Shown: piece by piece, positions 33,731-46,700 of the stretch
Layout: each line of letters starts with the position of its first letter
Numbering within the stretch: position 1 is the stretch's first letter
Source of the DNA: an uncultured Amylibacter sp.
GTDB lineage: Bacteria; Pseudomonadota; Alphaproteobacteria; Rhodobacterales; Rhodobacteraceae
Direction: 5' to 3'
Assembly (NCBI GenBank): GCA_959347345.1
Contig: OY365738.1
Location: 62,001-126,000 of the forward strand
DNA: 64,000 bases
The notes under the pieces: model-generated
Told to the model about the DNA's origin: nothing
What the model saw: the letters and a program-made list of their open reading frames with translations, nothing else
The model's database searches: none
Position numbers and translations under genes: made by a program

Positions 33731-34570
33731 ATGTCTACACAAAGCCAAATACCACAAGAGACCCCGATAGATACTCTCGCAAAAAAACCCATGACCGTCC
33801 CCGCGTTTCAGGCGCGTAAGGGCGGGATGCCACTGGTTTGCCTAACCGCCTATACCGCCCATGTCGCGCATTTGGTGGATGAGGTGGCGGATATGATTCT
33901 GGTCGGGGATAGCGTGGGGATGGTTATTCACGGTATGGAAAACACTCTGGGAGTGACGATGAATCACATGATTATGCATGCACAGGCGGTGCGCCGTGGG
34001 GTGAAAAACGCGCTGATAGTCGTTGATATGCCGTTTGGCAGTTTTGAAGCCAGCCCCGAACAGGCGTTCCGCAATGCCGCCCGTTTGATTAAGAAAACTG
34101 GGTGTATGGCGGTGAAGTTGGAAGGCGGGGGCGCGATGGCGCAAACTATTGCCTATTTGACGGGGCGGGGGATTCCCGTGATGGCGCATATTGGGCTGAT
34201 GCCCCAGCAGACTAATGCAATGGGCGGGTATAAGGTCGTCCGTGATACCGCCGATTTCGCCCAAGTGATAGCGGATGCTAAGGCGCTGGAAGAGGCGGGT
34301 GCTTTCGCGGTGTTAATTGAGGGGGTGGTGCCAGATTTGGCTCGGCAAGTCACCGCGGCGGTTAGTATTCCCACGATAGGTATCGGGGCGAGTGCCGATT
34401 GCGACGGGCAGATATTGGTGTTTGAAGATATGATTGGGTTGTTCCCCGTTGTGCCGAATTTTGTCAAACGCTATGGTAATATGGAGGATATGATACGCGG
34501 GGCTTTGACTAATTATGCCGATGAAGTGCGGGCGGGGGATTTTCCTGGTGAGGCGCAGCTTTATAAATAA
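33731..34570 (+). CDS. panB: 3-methyl-2-oxobutanoate hydroxymethyltransferase
   Basis: A 279-residue TIM-barrel enzyme that adds a hydroxymethyl group from methylene-tetrahydrofolate to 2-oxoisovalerate, giving ketopantoate for pantothenate and CoA synthesis. Family signatures LTAYTAHVAHLVDE, ILVGDSVGMVIHG, KLEGG and GIGASADCDGQILVFEDMIG (metal and substrate residues) are intact. The ATG at 33731 follows a TGAGGA site; the frame is open 48 bases upstream without family similarity. panC, its usual neighbour, is not present. Confidence 0.95.
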   Translation: MSTQSQIPQETPIDTLAKKPMTVPAFQARKGGMPLVCLTAYTAHVAHLVDEVADMILVGDSVGMVIHGMENTLGVTMNHMIMHAQAVRRGVKNALIVVDMPFGSFEASPEQAFRNAARLIKKTGCMAVKLEGGGAMAQTIAYLTGRGIPVMAHIGLMPQQTNAMGGYKVVRDTADFAQVIADAKALEEAGAFAVLIEGVVPDLARQVTAAVSIPTIGIGASADCDGQILVFEDMIGLFPVVPNFVKRYGNMEDMIRGALTNYADEVRAGDFPGEAQLYK

Positions 34571-34654
34571 CGGTCATTTGTTTAAAAAAGCCAACAGCTT
34601 TATATAATAGTGTATAGCCTTTTTAGAAAACTTATATTGATTTCCAAAAAATGC

Positions 34655-34684
34655 TTGACAAAAATCAAAAAATCATAATAATAA
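34655..34684 (+). promoter_or_regulatory. Predicted strong promoter of the giant lipoprotein gene
   Basis: TTGACA (34655-34660), 18-base spacer rich in A, TAATAA (34679-34684), 58 bases before the ATG. The preceding bases and the following TCAAAAA resemble the promoter of the second lipoprotein at 61529, suggesting common regulation. Confidence 0.65.
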
Positions 34685-34742
34685 AGACACGAAGCATTAC
34701 TTAGCAGTTTATCACTACGGAGTACTTAGAAAAGAACAGCGC

Positions 34743-37700
34743 ATGAAACAATTATTCCAAAATAATCCTGCTTACAAGCATGCTTATAATCATGGGGCGT
34801 TGCTTGCAGTTTTCATCGGGCTTTTTATCTTATCCGCTTGCGGTGGTGGTGGCGGTGCGGCTGTCGTGCTTGTTGACCCAGATGCTACAACCTGTGAGTC
34901 GACACCCTTTGCCGACGGTTGCGAGACTTCCGAGATCGCGAAAGCTGCGCGGACGGAGATCGTTGATGACTGCCGTGAAGCGTTAAAAAATGACGAAACC
35001 TGTGCCGATTCCGTGCGACCAGCCGCGGTTACGTGCCTGACAGATCCGTTTAGCGAGGAGTGTGCGGCCGAGGCTGTTACTGCCAACCCGTTTGAGGGAA
35101 CGGACTTCACCCTTAATAAGGAGCGTGAAACGCGACGGACAGAATGCCTTGAGACTTTAGAGGCTAGTTCGTGCCGTAATGCGATAACCAGTTATTGCGG
35201 GACGGTTGAATCGGCAAGCCTTAGCACTCTGTTTGATGCCCTTTGCGCGGGCACGGCTTATGCGCCCGCGCGCCAAGCTGAGTGTCGTAAAGATATAAAT
35301 AACGTGGCTTGCACGGCTACGATAACGAATTATTGCGGGGCGGTTGGCACGGCGAGGGTCGGCAATTTGTTTAACGACCTTTGCGCGGGGGCGGATTATA
35401 CGCCCGAACGCCAAACCGAATGTCTTAATAATGGACTGGCAGAGGATGGGGCCGCTAATGGAAAGTGTGAAACTATCAAGACCACTTTTTGTGATGGCGA
35501 TGATGTCGGCGATAATCCCCATGCGGCCGTTTGCGGTGATAATTTAACGAATCAGAAGAGGTTCTGCGGTCTTGATAATAACGCTGGTGTGCCGAATTGC
35601 CTTTTGACTATTGCCACCGTCTGTCATGTAGAAACGGGCAACCCGTTTGATGTGTTTTGTTCTGGCAATAATGACGACCGTAAAACCCGCGCAGATGCGT
35701 GTCTTGCTAACACAAAGACTGGCGATGATTGTACGGATGTTGCCCCCTGTAATACAGTCCCGTTTGGCGAGGGGTGTGATGCAGATATTTACGAAGGTGC
35801 GCGTGAAGCTGAGTGTCGTAAAGATATAAAAAACGGGTTGTGTGGTGATACGATAACGAATTTCTGCGGGGAGGTTGGCACGGCGACTGTCGGCAATTTA
35901 TTTAACGACCTTTGTGCAGGTGCGGATTACGCCCCCGAACGCCGAGACGAATGTCTTAGAAATTTAGAAAATCCGTTGTGTGGCGATATGATAGCGAACT
36001 TCTGCGGGGATGCTGGTGCGGCGAATACGGGGACTTTGTTTAATCCGCTTTGTCTTGGTACGGCTTATATCCCCGAACGCCAAACAGAGTGTCGTAAGAA
36101 TATAGGTAATGGGTCTTGCGGTGATACGATAACGGATTTCTGCGGGGATGTGGGCGCGGCGAATACGGGGACTCTGTTTGATGACCTTTGTCTTGGCGGG
36201 GGTTATACGCCTGAACGTGTGATGGCTTGCGGTGGTGATATTGCCGATTTGCCAGGCGGTGATGCAAGCGTTTGTAATCGTGTGGATTTATCGGGTGTGA
36301 TTTGTGGTACGGGTGGCGTGGGTGGCACGGTTGGGTCTGACTCGTTTGCCGAGATTTGTACTGATGGTGGTAGTGCCACGGCGATTATTGATTTTAATCA
36401 AAATATAGAACGCCAAAAATTCTGCGGTGATACGCGTGTAGAAACGGGTGCGCGGGTAAGCGAATGTGCGGGTATTTACACGGGGCTTTGCATGGGTGCA
36501 AATTTGTTTGATGATGACGCGGGTGCGGGTGATTTTGATTGTTTGGGGGATGGTGCTTTTAACGGCGACCGCCTGAATTTTTGCAGGGATGACGCGACCA
36601 GTTTTAATGCGAATTGTAACGAAACAGACTATACTGGCACGGATGCCGCGCGGATAAGCCTTGCCGCGACTTGCAGAATGACACAAGGCGCGGATGGGTG
36701 CGGTGAGCGTGTGAATGGTGGTCTTGATGGTCCAACCGTTGCGCAATGTAGCAGTCATGCGGATGGCGACCCCTATCAAACAGGGTGTGGTGATAAGGTC
36801 TTTAATGCAGAGCGGATGGAGCGGGCAACAACCTGTGGTGAGGGTGCGAATGCGTCTATGCCCACGCTTTGTGGGAATGCGATTATTGCGGATGCTTGTA
36901 TTGGTGATCCTTTTGGCAAAGTTACTGGGACTGCCCCAGAACGTGCCGATTGTGTCGCGAGCGATTATACGACTGCGCGGGCGAATCGTGATAGCTATTG
37001 TCGCGACAGCGCGGATGCGAATGAACCGCTTTGTGCCAATGTTAAATCCGCCATTTGCGGTGGCGCAAATGGCAACAATCCTTTTGCTAGTCTTTGTGGC
37101 AGTGATACCAATAATGGCGAACATCGTATAGCGTTTTGTGACTTGCCGGAGCAGCTTAATAATCAGGATTGTTCAAATGATATAGTATCGCTTTGCACGC
37201 GGAATCCGTTTGGGACGGATTTGGGTATTTCTAGCAATATAAATTGTTATACTGGTGGGGATTATGAATCCGCCCGTCAGAATTTCTGTGCGACTGGCAT
37301 GGAAAATGGCAATGATTGCGATACGGGTGAAATTGCGCCAACCGTTTGTGGCACGGATACGGACGCAAATTACAATCCTTTCGCCACGTTTTGTCTTGAG
37401 TCGGCTAATGATGGAAAAAGCAGGGATGAGATTTTGATGGCCCGTCAAACCGTTTTGACGCATTGTTTGGTTAGTAGCAATGCGGGCGATGCTGTTTGCG
37501 TGAAATCTAATGGTGTTATTAATGGTACTGATGGTACTAATGGTCTTGAAACGGATTGTAAGGTTGTTGGCGCAACCTCTGTTACGGAGCGGTGTGCTTA
37601 TACCCAATATCAAACTACGCAAGAGATGTATTGCACGAAGATAGAAAATAATATCTTTGATGCGAATTGCGCAACGGATGGCACGCACGGCGATGTAACC

Positions 37701-40700
37701 GCCGCCCGTAAAACCGAATGTCGCAAGACGGGAACGTCAACTTTGGATGTGGGGGATGTGTTCTGCCCCGATGTTGTCATCGGTATTTGCACCACGGGGG
37801 ATAATAGCGAATTTGCATTAAATGAGGCTGGTGGCTATCTTTGTATAGATAAAAGCGGGACGGCTTATGCCGACGCGCGGGAGATGCAATGTGGTGTATC
37901 TGGCGATGGCGGTGGGACTTTGACTAATGGGGAATGTACGGCCACGATAGCCCGGATTTGCGTTGATGCGAAGTTGATTGAAACGGGGGTTGGTTTGGGG
38001 CTCTATGATTGTTCTACCAGCATGGATACGGCCGTTATGAACGCACGGCAAGACTATTGTGCGAATAATGCTGCATTACCGGGTTGTGCGGACACGCTTG
38101 CCACGCTTTGCACGGTGGGTGATAATTCGGTTGGAACTGCGACAACGAATGTTGGAACGGAGTATAATTGCGCTACCAGTACAATTCCACAAGTGGTCAC
38201 CGTGCGTCAAAGCTATTGTCGGGAAAATACGGTGGGTTGCGATGATACGATAATGGCTTACTGTAATCCGCCAGCCGAATCGCGCGATATTTTGGATGCC
38301 CTGTGTCGGGTTGGTTATACGAGCGAACGTGAAGACGAATGTCGCGATAATGGGACGGCGGAAGATGGGGAGGTAAACGGACTTTGTGCAACCATCAAGT
38401 CCGCGTTTTGTGGTGGGGGAGCGGACGATGAACCGCACGCGGATGTTTGCGGTAAAAATGCAGATAATAAAAAGATGTTCTGTAAGATTAGCGGTAACTC
38501 GGTTAAGGTAGAGTGTATTAACAACGTTATCGATATCTGTCATGTACAGACTGGCGACCCGTTTGATGCGGTTTGCCCTACGGATGGTTCCAATAATGCC
38601 GACCGTAAAATCCGTGCGGAGGCGTGTCTTGACCCAAATAACGACAAGGTTTGCTCTGCCGAAGTTACCCAATGTAACGCGGCCCCGTTTGGCGAAAAAC
38701 CGCTTGGCGGAGACTGTGAACAAAATATTTATGCCAAGGCGCGGATGGTGTTTTGCACCGAAGGCGATGATATCTTTGATGGGCAATGTGAGGATGTCAC
38801 GCATGGCGAGGTGGATGCCGCGCGGCTTTTGGCTTGCAAAGGTGCGATTGAAAACCTGCCCGCGAATGCGCTCGCCGACGCTTGTAATGATGCAGATTTA
38901 TCGGGGGTGATTTGTGGCAATGCAACGACTATCGGGGAACTCCCCTTTGCCGAGATTTGTAGTGATATGAATAGGAATATCAATTATGCTGTATATATTG
39001 ACGCGCAAAGGAATTTTTGCCGTACCACGGGCGAGATTGATAGGGAGGAATGCAGGGATACGGTAAGTAATTTCTGCGGGGCGGTTGGCACGGCGAATGT
39101 TGATACTTTGTTTAATGACCTTTGTCGTGGTGCGGCTTACACGCCCGAGCGTGAAACCGAGTGTCGTAAGGATATAGACAACGGGGATTGCACGGCTACG
39201 ATAACGGATTTCTGCGGGCAGGTTGGCTCTGCAACGGTTGGCAATTTGTTTAATGATCTTTGTCTTGGCACCGATTACACGGAAGAGCGTGAAACTGAGT
39301 GTCGTAAGGATATAGACAACGGGGATTGCACGGCTACGATAGCGAACTTTTGCGATAATGCACCCGATGCCAATTTGTTTGATGACCTTTGCAATAAGGG
39401 TTATACCGATGAACGGGTGGTGGCGTGTCAAGCTAGCAATTTAACCACTGGCGTGTATGTGAATTGTGGAGATATTATTAACACGAATTGCACCGTTGGT
39501 AATATTCTTAGCCCCGCCTGTGCGCCTACGGCTGGAACTACGCCTGCCTCTTTCTGGGCAGATGCGGCGCGTAATAAGGATAATGATGGTACATTGATTG
39601 TTTTGGATGAGGTCCAGCAGGATGATGCCGATACTAACTATGTTCAAGGCGACACGACTGGTTTGAATCTTGGCTTTGCGGAAGCGGTTGGCGTGGAAAC
39701 GGTTTTAAAAACAACCGATTTGGATAATTTGAATGACGGCGATGTCGCGGGTGGCGTGGCTTTTGTTCGGATTGAATTTGCCGATTTTACCTCGGCGAAC
39801 AAAGTAAAATATTATGCGGGGCTTTTGTCCGATACGGATTTGGGCGCACCTTTTGGTGCACCTGTGGGGGGGAGCACCCCGAATGCTATTTGGAATGCAA
39901 GTTTTTCTGCGATAGTAAATGGGGTGGTGGAAACCGACCCCGAAACCTCCATTGTTATTGATTTTGATATTAACAGCCTTACAACCGATGATAATGACCC
40001 CGTTACGCTCAGCAATAGTGCGGGTAGTATTGTTATAGCGGGCGAATTCACCGATGCGGGCGTGATATATGGCATGTCAAGCTGGACGGTTGGTCAGGAT
40101 TCCAGTGAAGGCACTGTCACGGGTTTGATTGGGGCAAAAGGCGCGGTTGGCGCGTTTGTATCAAATGGGGGAAATACAGGTGAGGTATATGCGGGCGGGT
40201 TTGTTGCCGCGCCCGTGGATTGTAGTGAAGACGGAACGCTGTTTCATCGGCTCTGCGTTTCAAATGATGGGGTGCGTGATACGTTTTGTGGGCGTGGTCA
40301 AAATAGCTTTGATCCGCGGTGTGACAGCCGTGTAATGGATCAACAAAAGACCATGTTTGCCGAAACATGCCGTATGAATACGGATACAGAAGGGTGCAAC
40401 CGTCCTATCAATGGGATTAGCGGTTTAACCATTAATAATTGCACGAATACCACGGACAACCACCCGCATCAGACTGGGTGTGAGGATGCAGTCTTTGATA
40501 CTGAGCGCGAACTGCGGATTGCGGATTGTTTGATTAACGGGGCGACTGCGGAATGTATGCGCGGGGAAGTCACTGCCATTACCACGCCTTGCGACATCAA
40601 TCCGTATGACACGATTTGCGATACTTATGCAGAGGAATATGCAACCAAGCGCAGCGAGCGTATAGAAGCGTGTCGTTCGGTTACCACGCTAAACACTCTG

Positions 40701-43700
40701 AATTGTTCTGGTACGCTGGCAACGGTTTGTGCCGCCGATGGAACGCCCGTTTCAATTGTTTGCGATAATTATTTGGAGGTGATGGATAGAAACGCCAATC
40801 GCGCAACCTTCTGTCGCGTGAATAGGGATACGGAGCCCCGTTGCGCAAAAACAGTCATGCGTCTTTGCACTATAGATCCGTTTGAAAAAATAACAGGTAC
40901 GGAGGATAATCTTTGCGTGGGTTTAATCTCTGCTGATAATGATGAAACCAAAACTTATGATGACGCACGGGAAGAAAAGTGTCTTAATGAGCGGTTGGGT
41001 GACGATGTATGTAATGCGACAATCACGCGGGTTTGCGAGGATGAGGCTGATATCTTTAGCGTTCTTTGTGATGACTATACAAATGAACGAATTACGGCTT
41101 GTGAAAAAATTATTGTCAGCACGAATAGTTTTACCGATGGAACGGAGGCCGCCAATAATTGTCTTAACAAGCTATATATTGGCTGTGATGCTGACCCGTT
41201 TGAAGAGCAGTGCTTTGTCGGGAATCTTTATGACTCCACGCGGTTGGCGAAATGTGCCGATCACACTATACCACAAGACGATGCTTGCAAAGGCACAAAT
41301 GGCGCAACAAGAAATGTCGTTGCAGATTATTGTAATGGGCGGTCGGTCGCGGAGGATGACTATGGGCTTTGCGCGGGTACGACAAAGGGCGGTGATTATA
41401 CCGCATGGCTGGGCGATGCAAGCACGGGTATTATCGGCGTGGGGGGGGCTTCGGAAGATGATGTTGATGCCAATCTTATCGCGGGCAGTGGCAGGGGTTT
41501 GACCTTGGGCTTTGACGCCCTCGCGCAAAGCGAGGTAACCTTGACCCTAGAGGCTGGCAATTTGGGCGGGAATGGGATTGCCATAGCCAGTGCGATGGTT
41601 GATGGAAAGTTAAAATCCTACGCGGGTTTGCTATCTGGGTCTGATTTGGGTATGGCGATTTCCACGACCCGACCAGCGGCAGAATGGACCGGCAAAATCG
41701 CGGTTGGCTGGCAGGCAGAGGGTGCGGGAAATGTGAAAGAGTTGCAGATTTTTGAAAATAGCAATTTTACCCTTACGATTGACTTTAGCAAAGTAATGCA
41801 GTTGAGTGCGACTGCTAGCTTGACCACGAGCGAGGCGGAAACTGGCACTATTATCATAGAGGCCAGTATTGCAGAGGGTGAAGACAGGCTGGTCACTGGT
41901 AGAACCTTTTTAACCGTTGGTACAAGAACCGGGATAGCATCCCTTCGCGGTATTATCGGGCAAGAGGGTGTGTTGGCGGTGTTTGCCACGTCTGGCACAC
42001 GCACTTTTGGCTCTTATGCTGGTGGGTTTGTGGCGTCCTCTGTCTGTGATGATATGCCGTTTGAGGCGAGATTTGGGTGTACTGACGCGCAAAAGGATAC
42101 CGCATGTTTAGAGAATACCAATAATCTGCTGTTTTCTAGCAATTGTTCAGGCAGAGTTTCATCCGCCGACCAGCAATTCCTTGCCAAGTTGGAAACCGCC
42201 CGTGATGTGTATTGTGCGATGGATGTGAATGCTTGGGAGCTGACAAATTGCCTCGCCCGCACCGACCAATCGGTTTTGGATGCCCGCGATAGGGTTGCTG
42301 GTGATTGCGAAAATAGCCGCGTGACTGCGGGGGATTGTACCGCTCCTGTTAAGAATGGTGCGCCCAGTATTGCCGATTGCGCGATGACCCCCTATCAAAC
42401 GGGGTGCGCGAATATTGCCTTTAATAATCAACGCACCGCTATTGCCGATGCTTGTGATGCGGATTTAACCCGCACCACCGCACCGCAATGCGGTGTTATG
42501 ATTGGCAGTACGACTATTGGTGCCTGTGCGAATAATCCCTATCTTCTTGGGGATTGCCAAAATGATGGATTTAACAATGTCCGCATGGCTCGCGGTTTAT
42601 TTTGTGGTATTCGGAATAATTATTTTGATATGTTGTGCGATGGATTTGGCACTATCACCGATTTGCGGACAAGTTTCTGTGGCGCGGATAGCCCGACTGT
42701 TAATAATAGCCCGTTTGACCCCCGTTGCACGGTTGCGGATGGTTATTTCAACCAACAGGCGCGGGATGCGCGTATTGCCAAGTGCTTTATGGATGGCAAC
42801 GGGGCGGATGATAACCTTTGCATGGGCGCGGTTGCAGAGCAACCCTGTATTACCAATCCCTTTGCCGATGGCTGTGATGTGAAAAATCACGCTAACCGCC
42901 TGTCTTATTGCAATAACGGTGTTATCGGGGAGAATGATTTTGCGGTAAGCCTATGTAGCGGTGATGCGCAGGGTAGCGGTGGGGCGCAGGATTTGATTTG
43001 CGGTATAACGGGGGAGACGGGCTTTGGCACAAATCCCTTTGCCAGCCTTTGCCAACGCGATGGAGTGGATTTCGCCGCGCAACAGATTTATTATTGTGGA
43101 GCGGAAAATACGCAGACTGCCCCAACCAAAATGGCGCAATGTGCTGGATTGGGCGTGACGGATTGTTTATCCAATCCGTTTAAGACGGAGTGTGAAACAT
43201 CCGCCAGTGCGTATTTTACACAGCTTCGCGTCCTTCGCGTGGATTATTGTAGCACTTTGGGGACTGATAAAACCCGTTTGAACTTGGCGAACATCAATCC
43301 CTTGTGCAATGACGGAGCGGTTGATGCGATTGATGCGGTTTGCGATAAGGGTTATATCGACGCGGATGGGGCGATGGTTGTTGCCAATCCATTTGCCTTG
43401 ATTTGCGGGGCGGATTATGCCGTCTCACGGGGTTTGGCATGCACGAAATTGACTACTGGGGAGCGAGCAGCCAAACCCACATGTGGTACGAACTTGGAAG
43501 GGGATATTTTAGCCTATTGTCTTTCGCCCACGGGCTTGGGGGATACATCGGATAACTGTGGTACGACGGGAGATCAATCGTGTCTTGCTGAGCTGTTTAA
43601 CCTGTCTGAATGTGGAGACTCGAAGTTTGAGAATGCCCGTAAGGCGAGTTGTATTAAAAATCCGGAAATCAATACCACCCTTTGCCCTGCTATAATTCTT

Positions 43701-46700
43701 AATTATTGCGATGATGATGCCTTTAACGCTACGCCCGCCAATCGTGAGCTTAATGCCTTCCATACGCTCTGCCTTACTGATCGCACGACAGATAGCACTC
43801 GCCAGCAGGCGTGCCTTGCCAATCTAGAGGTTAGCGATAAGTGTGGCGATACGGTAACCTTGGCATGCACGGGGCAGCAGGGTAGTAATACCGTTACTGC
43901 CAACCCGTTTAATTCATTATGTTACAATGGCGATACCTATCAAACCGCCCGTGAAACGCTTGTTGATACGTGTGAAGGTGCAGGAATCGCCCCGAATAAC
44001 TCTAGTTGCGCGAATGCCAAGCTGCTTATTTGCGCGGGGACGGGCGAGTTTTCCAACCCGTTTGTTGATCTTTGCGCGGATTTGGGCAATTTGGCAGATT
44101 TGCAACATATTAAGTGTTTGACGACAGAGGGGGAAATTGATACTCCTACCGCCTGCGCTGATATTATTGAAAATGGGAATGTGACCAGCAATGTTTGGCA
44201 GTATAAGGCAGTGGGGGCGGATGATGACGCAACGCCTGAAACTACCGCCGATGATACCTATAATACCCCCCTGACTATTTTAACAGAGCCAACCACCGAT
44301 GACCCCACCGCGAACTTCTTGCTGGGCGGGGTAACGCAAGAGGTATTGGATGCGGCTGGTTTTGATACCGTTAATACTGCCGATACATTAGACCTAACCA
44401 CCAGTGGCGGGGATGATTTGGGCGGGGTGTTTGTTTTCAACGCGAACTTTGTTAATGGGGATAGCGTCCGTGTTGATAAACTATACGCGGGGCTGAACCC
44501 CGATGTGAATTTGGGCGCAACGCTTGCCATGCCAGCCGATGGCGCACCGACCACTGCCGTTTGGGTTGGGCGGGTTATCGTGCAAACCTTCACATCAGTC
44601 AGTCGCGTGGAGGCAGAGCTTTATACCGCAGACCTTTTTGAACTGACGGTTAATTTCACCGATAGCACGATTTATTCCGATACTACGGTTGGCATTAATC
44701 AAAAAACCGCAAACTTGGTGATTGATGGTGGGTTTAGCGAATTAGGGGTGATTTTTGGCACAACCTCACTGCGAAGGGGACCCACGCATGTTGGTCCTTT
44801 AACAGGGTTGATTGGCGCAAAAGGCGCGATTGGCGTGTTCCATTCTGGCACAACTTCCGTTGATCGGGCGTTCGCGGGCGGGTTTGTTGCCTCTGCCACA
44901 ATCTGCCCCGATGATGCATTTGCTGATGGATGCGAGCGGGATGAGGCATCGGTGCGTGCCCGTACAGAGGCTTGCGCCGAGGGCAACGACCCAACACAGA
45001 ATGTCAAATGCACCGACATTTGCAATGCGAATTCGTTTTTACCAGAATGCGTCGCCATTGCTTTTGACCCTGTGCGCACAACCGCCTGTTTGTCTGATGC
45101 GGGTGCGGATATTGCCGCGATTGGTGAAACCCCCAGCCGTTGCATTGATTTGATTGATATCCATTGCAAGAATGTCAATCCGTTTGATACAAATGGTGGG
45201 TGTAATAGTAACATGGCCTATAACGGCCAACGCGAGGTTCTTTGCGCAAGTGATATAACCAACGATGGCAGTATGGTCACAGCCCGTTGCACAGACACGG
45301 TTATACGCGTGTGTGGGGTCAATCCGTTTAATGCTGATTTGTGTTATGTGGGTGATACTCATGAAGAGGCACGGGTGGATTCGTGCAATAATACGTTAAA
45401 CCTCAATAAAGACCCAACTTGCATAGGTGATGATAATATCGTTGATGTGTATTGTGAAAAAAATAGGTCTAATGCAGGTACAAACACGCGGTGCGATAAT
45501 TGGGTTGTGGCAGAATGTGGTGCTAATCCGTTTGACCCTTTGTGTGGTGATAGCGGTTATAACCCCGCTCGGACGACCGCTTGCCTGCGCGGTGATATTG
45601 ATAACAATCAGAATGTGGCTGACCGTTGCCCGAATTTGATTGATATCCATTGCACTGCCAGCCCGTTTGATGTCAGCGCTGAGGCTAATGGCAAGTGTAC
45701 GGATATGAAATATAACACGGCACGGGAAACTTTTATTGAAAATTGCCAAATGGACGTGCCAACCGTTATCGGGTGTGATACGGCCAAGATTTCTGCCACG
45801 TCGACAGAGACGGTGGCGAAGTGTATTGAAAACCCATTCCTTACGGGGTGTTCGGATAGCTCGGGTGCGCCTTTGCCCATATTATCTGACGCGGTGATCA
45901 CCCATTGCACCAAGGATGCGAATATTTTTCAAATGGGCTGTAATGACCATGTTGGAAATGCGCGGACGGATTTGGTTGCGCGGTGTGTTCCCTCGGAGTC
46001 TACCACGCCTACTGCAGATTGCAGTACGATTATTGTGAGTGGGGGAATTTCCGTTTCCCAATGTATTGAAGACCCGTTTTTGCCAGAGTGTGGGATTACA
46101 GAGTTTGCAGGGTTTGCGACAGGTAAATGCGTTGCCGATGCGGACAATAGTCTGGGTCGGCTGTTTTCGCCATTATGCCCTGATTCAGACCGACTTGAAT
46201 TAAGACGGAATAGCTATTGTCGTGCCTCTAACAACCTCTTTAAGATGAACTGCGATGGGCGTGGTAGCGTTGATGCCACACGTGTAGATGCGGTCGCCAC
46301 TTGTATTGCATTTGGACTTGATGATCCTGGTTGCGGTAAGGATAGAAAACTTAGTGATGCGGATAACGCTTTGACCCTTGGCGGTTGTATTGAAAACCCT
46401 TATCATGCAGACTGTCGTGATAATGTGTTTGATCCCGCCCGCCCTCTGGTGGTTACAAAATGCTTTGATAGCCGTAACAATCCAATCGCCGTAGCAGAGT
46501 GTGATACAGTGGTTGCCAATGGGCGCACGGTTGCCCAGTGCATCACCGACCCGTTTCACCTCGATTGCGCGGATGCGGGCTTTGCCGATGCAAAAATAGC
46601 ACGAGATACTCTCTGCAAAGCAAAGAAAGACTATTTTGACCCGCTATGTGATGCATACACAGATATAACCACCACGCGGGCAAATTTTGTGAATGATTGT

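Noticed and set aside
34571..34654. Terminator after panB
   Set aside because: Only a 5-bp stem (AAAGC-CAACA-GCTTT) is present, without a clear T-run, too weak to call.
36288..38804. Long minus-strand open frames inside the giant gene (for example 36288-37124 and 38076-38804)
   Set aside because: They are mirror frames of the repetitive coding strand, rich in Ile/Arg/Thr from the complement of the repeat codons, with no start signals or family similarity.
34890..39530. 138-bp repeats as non-coding satellite DNA
   Set aside because: Unit length is a multiple of three, the reading frame is open throughout, and amino-acid positions (Cys, Phe, Tyr, Arg) are better kept than the DNA.
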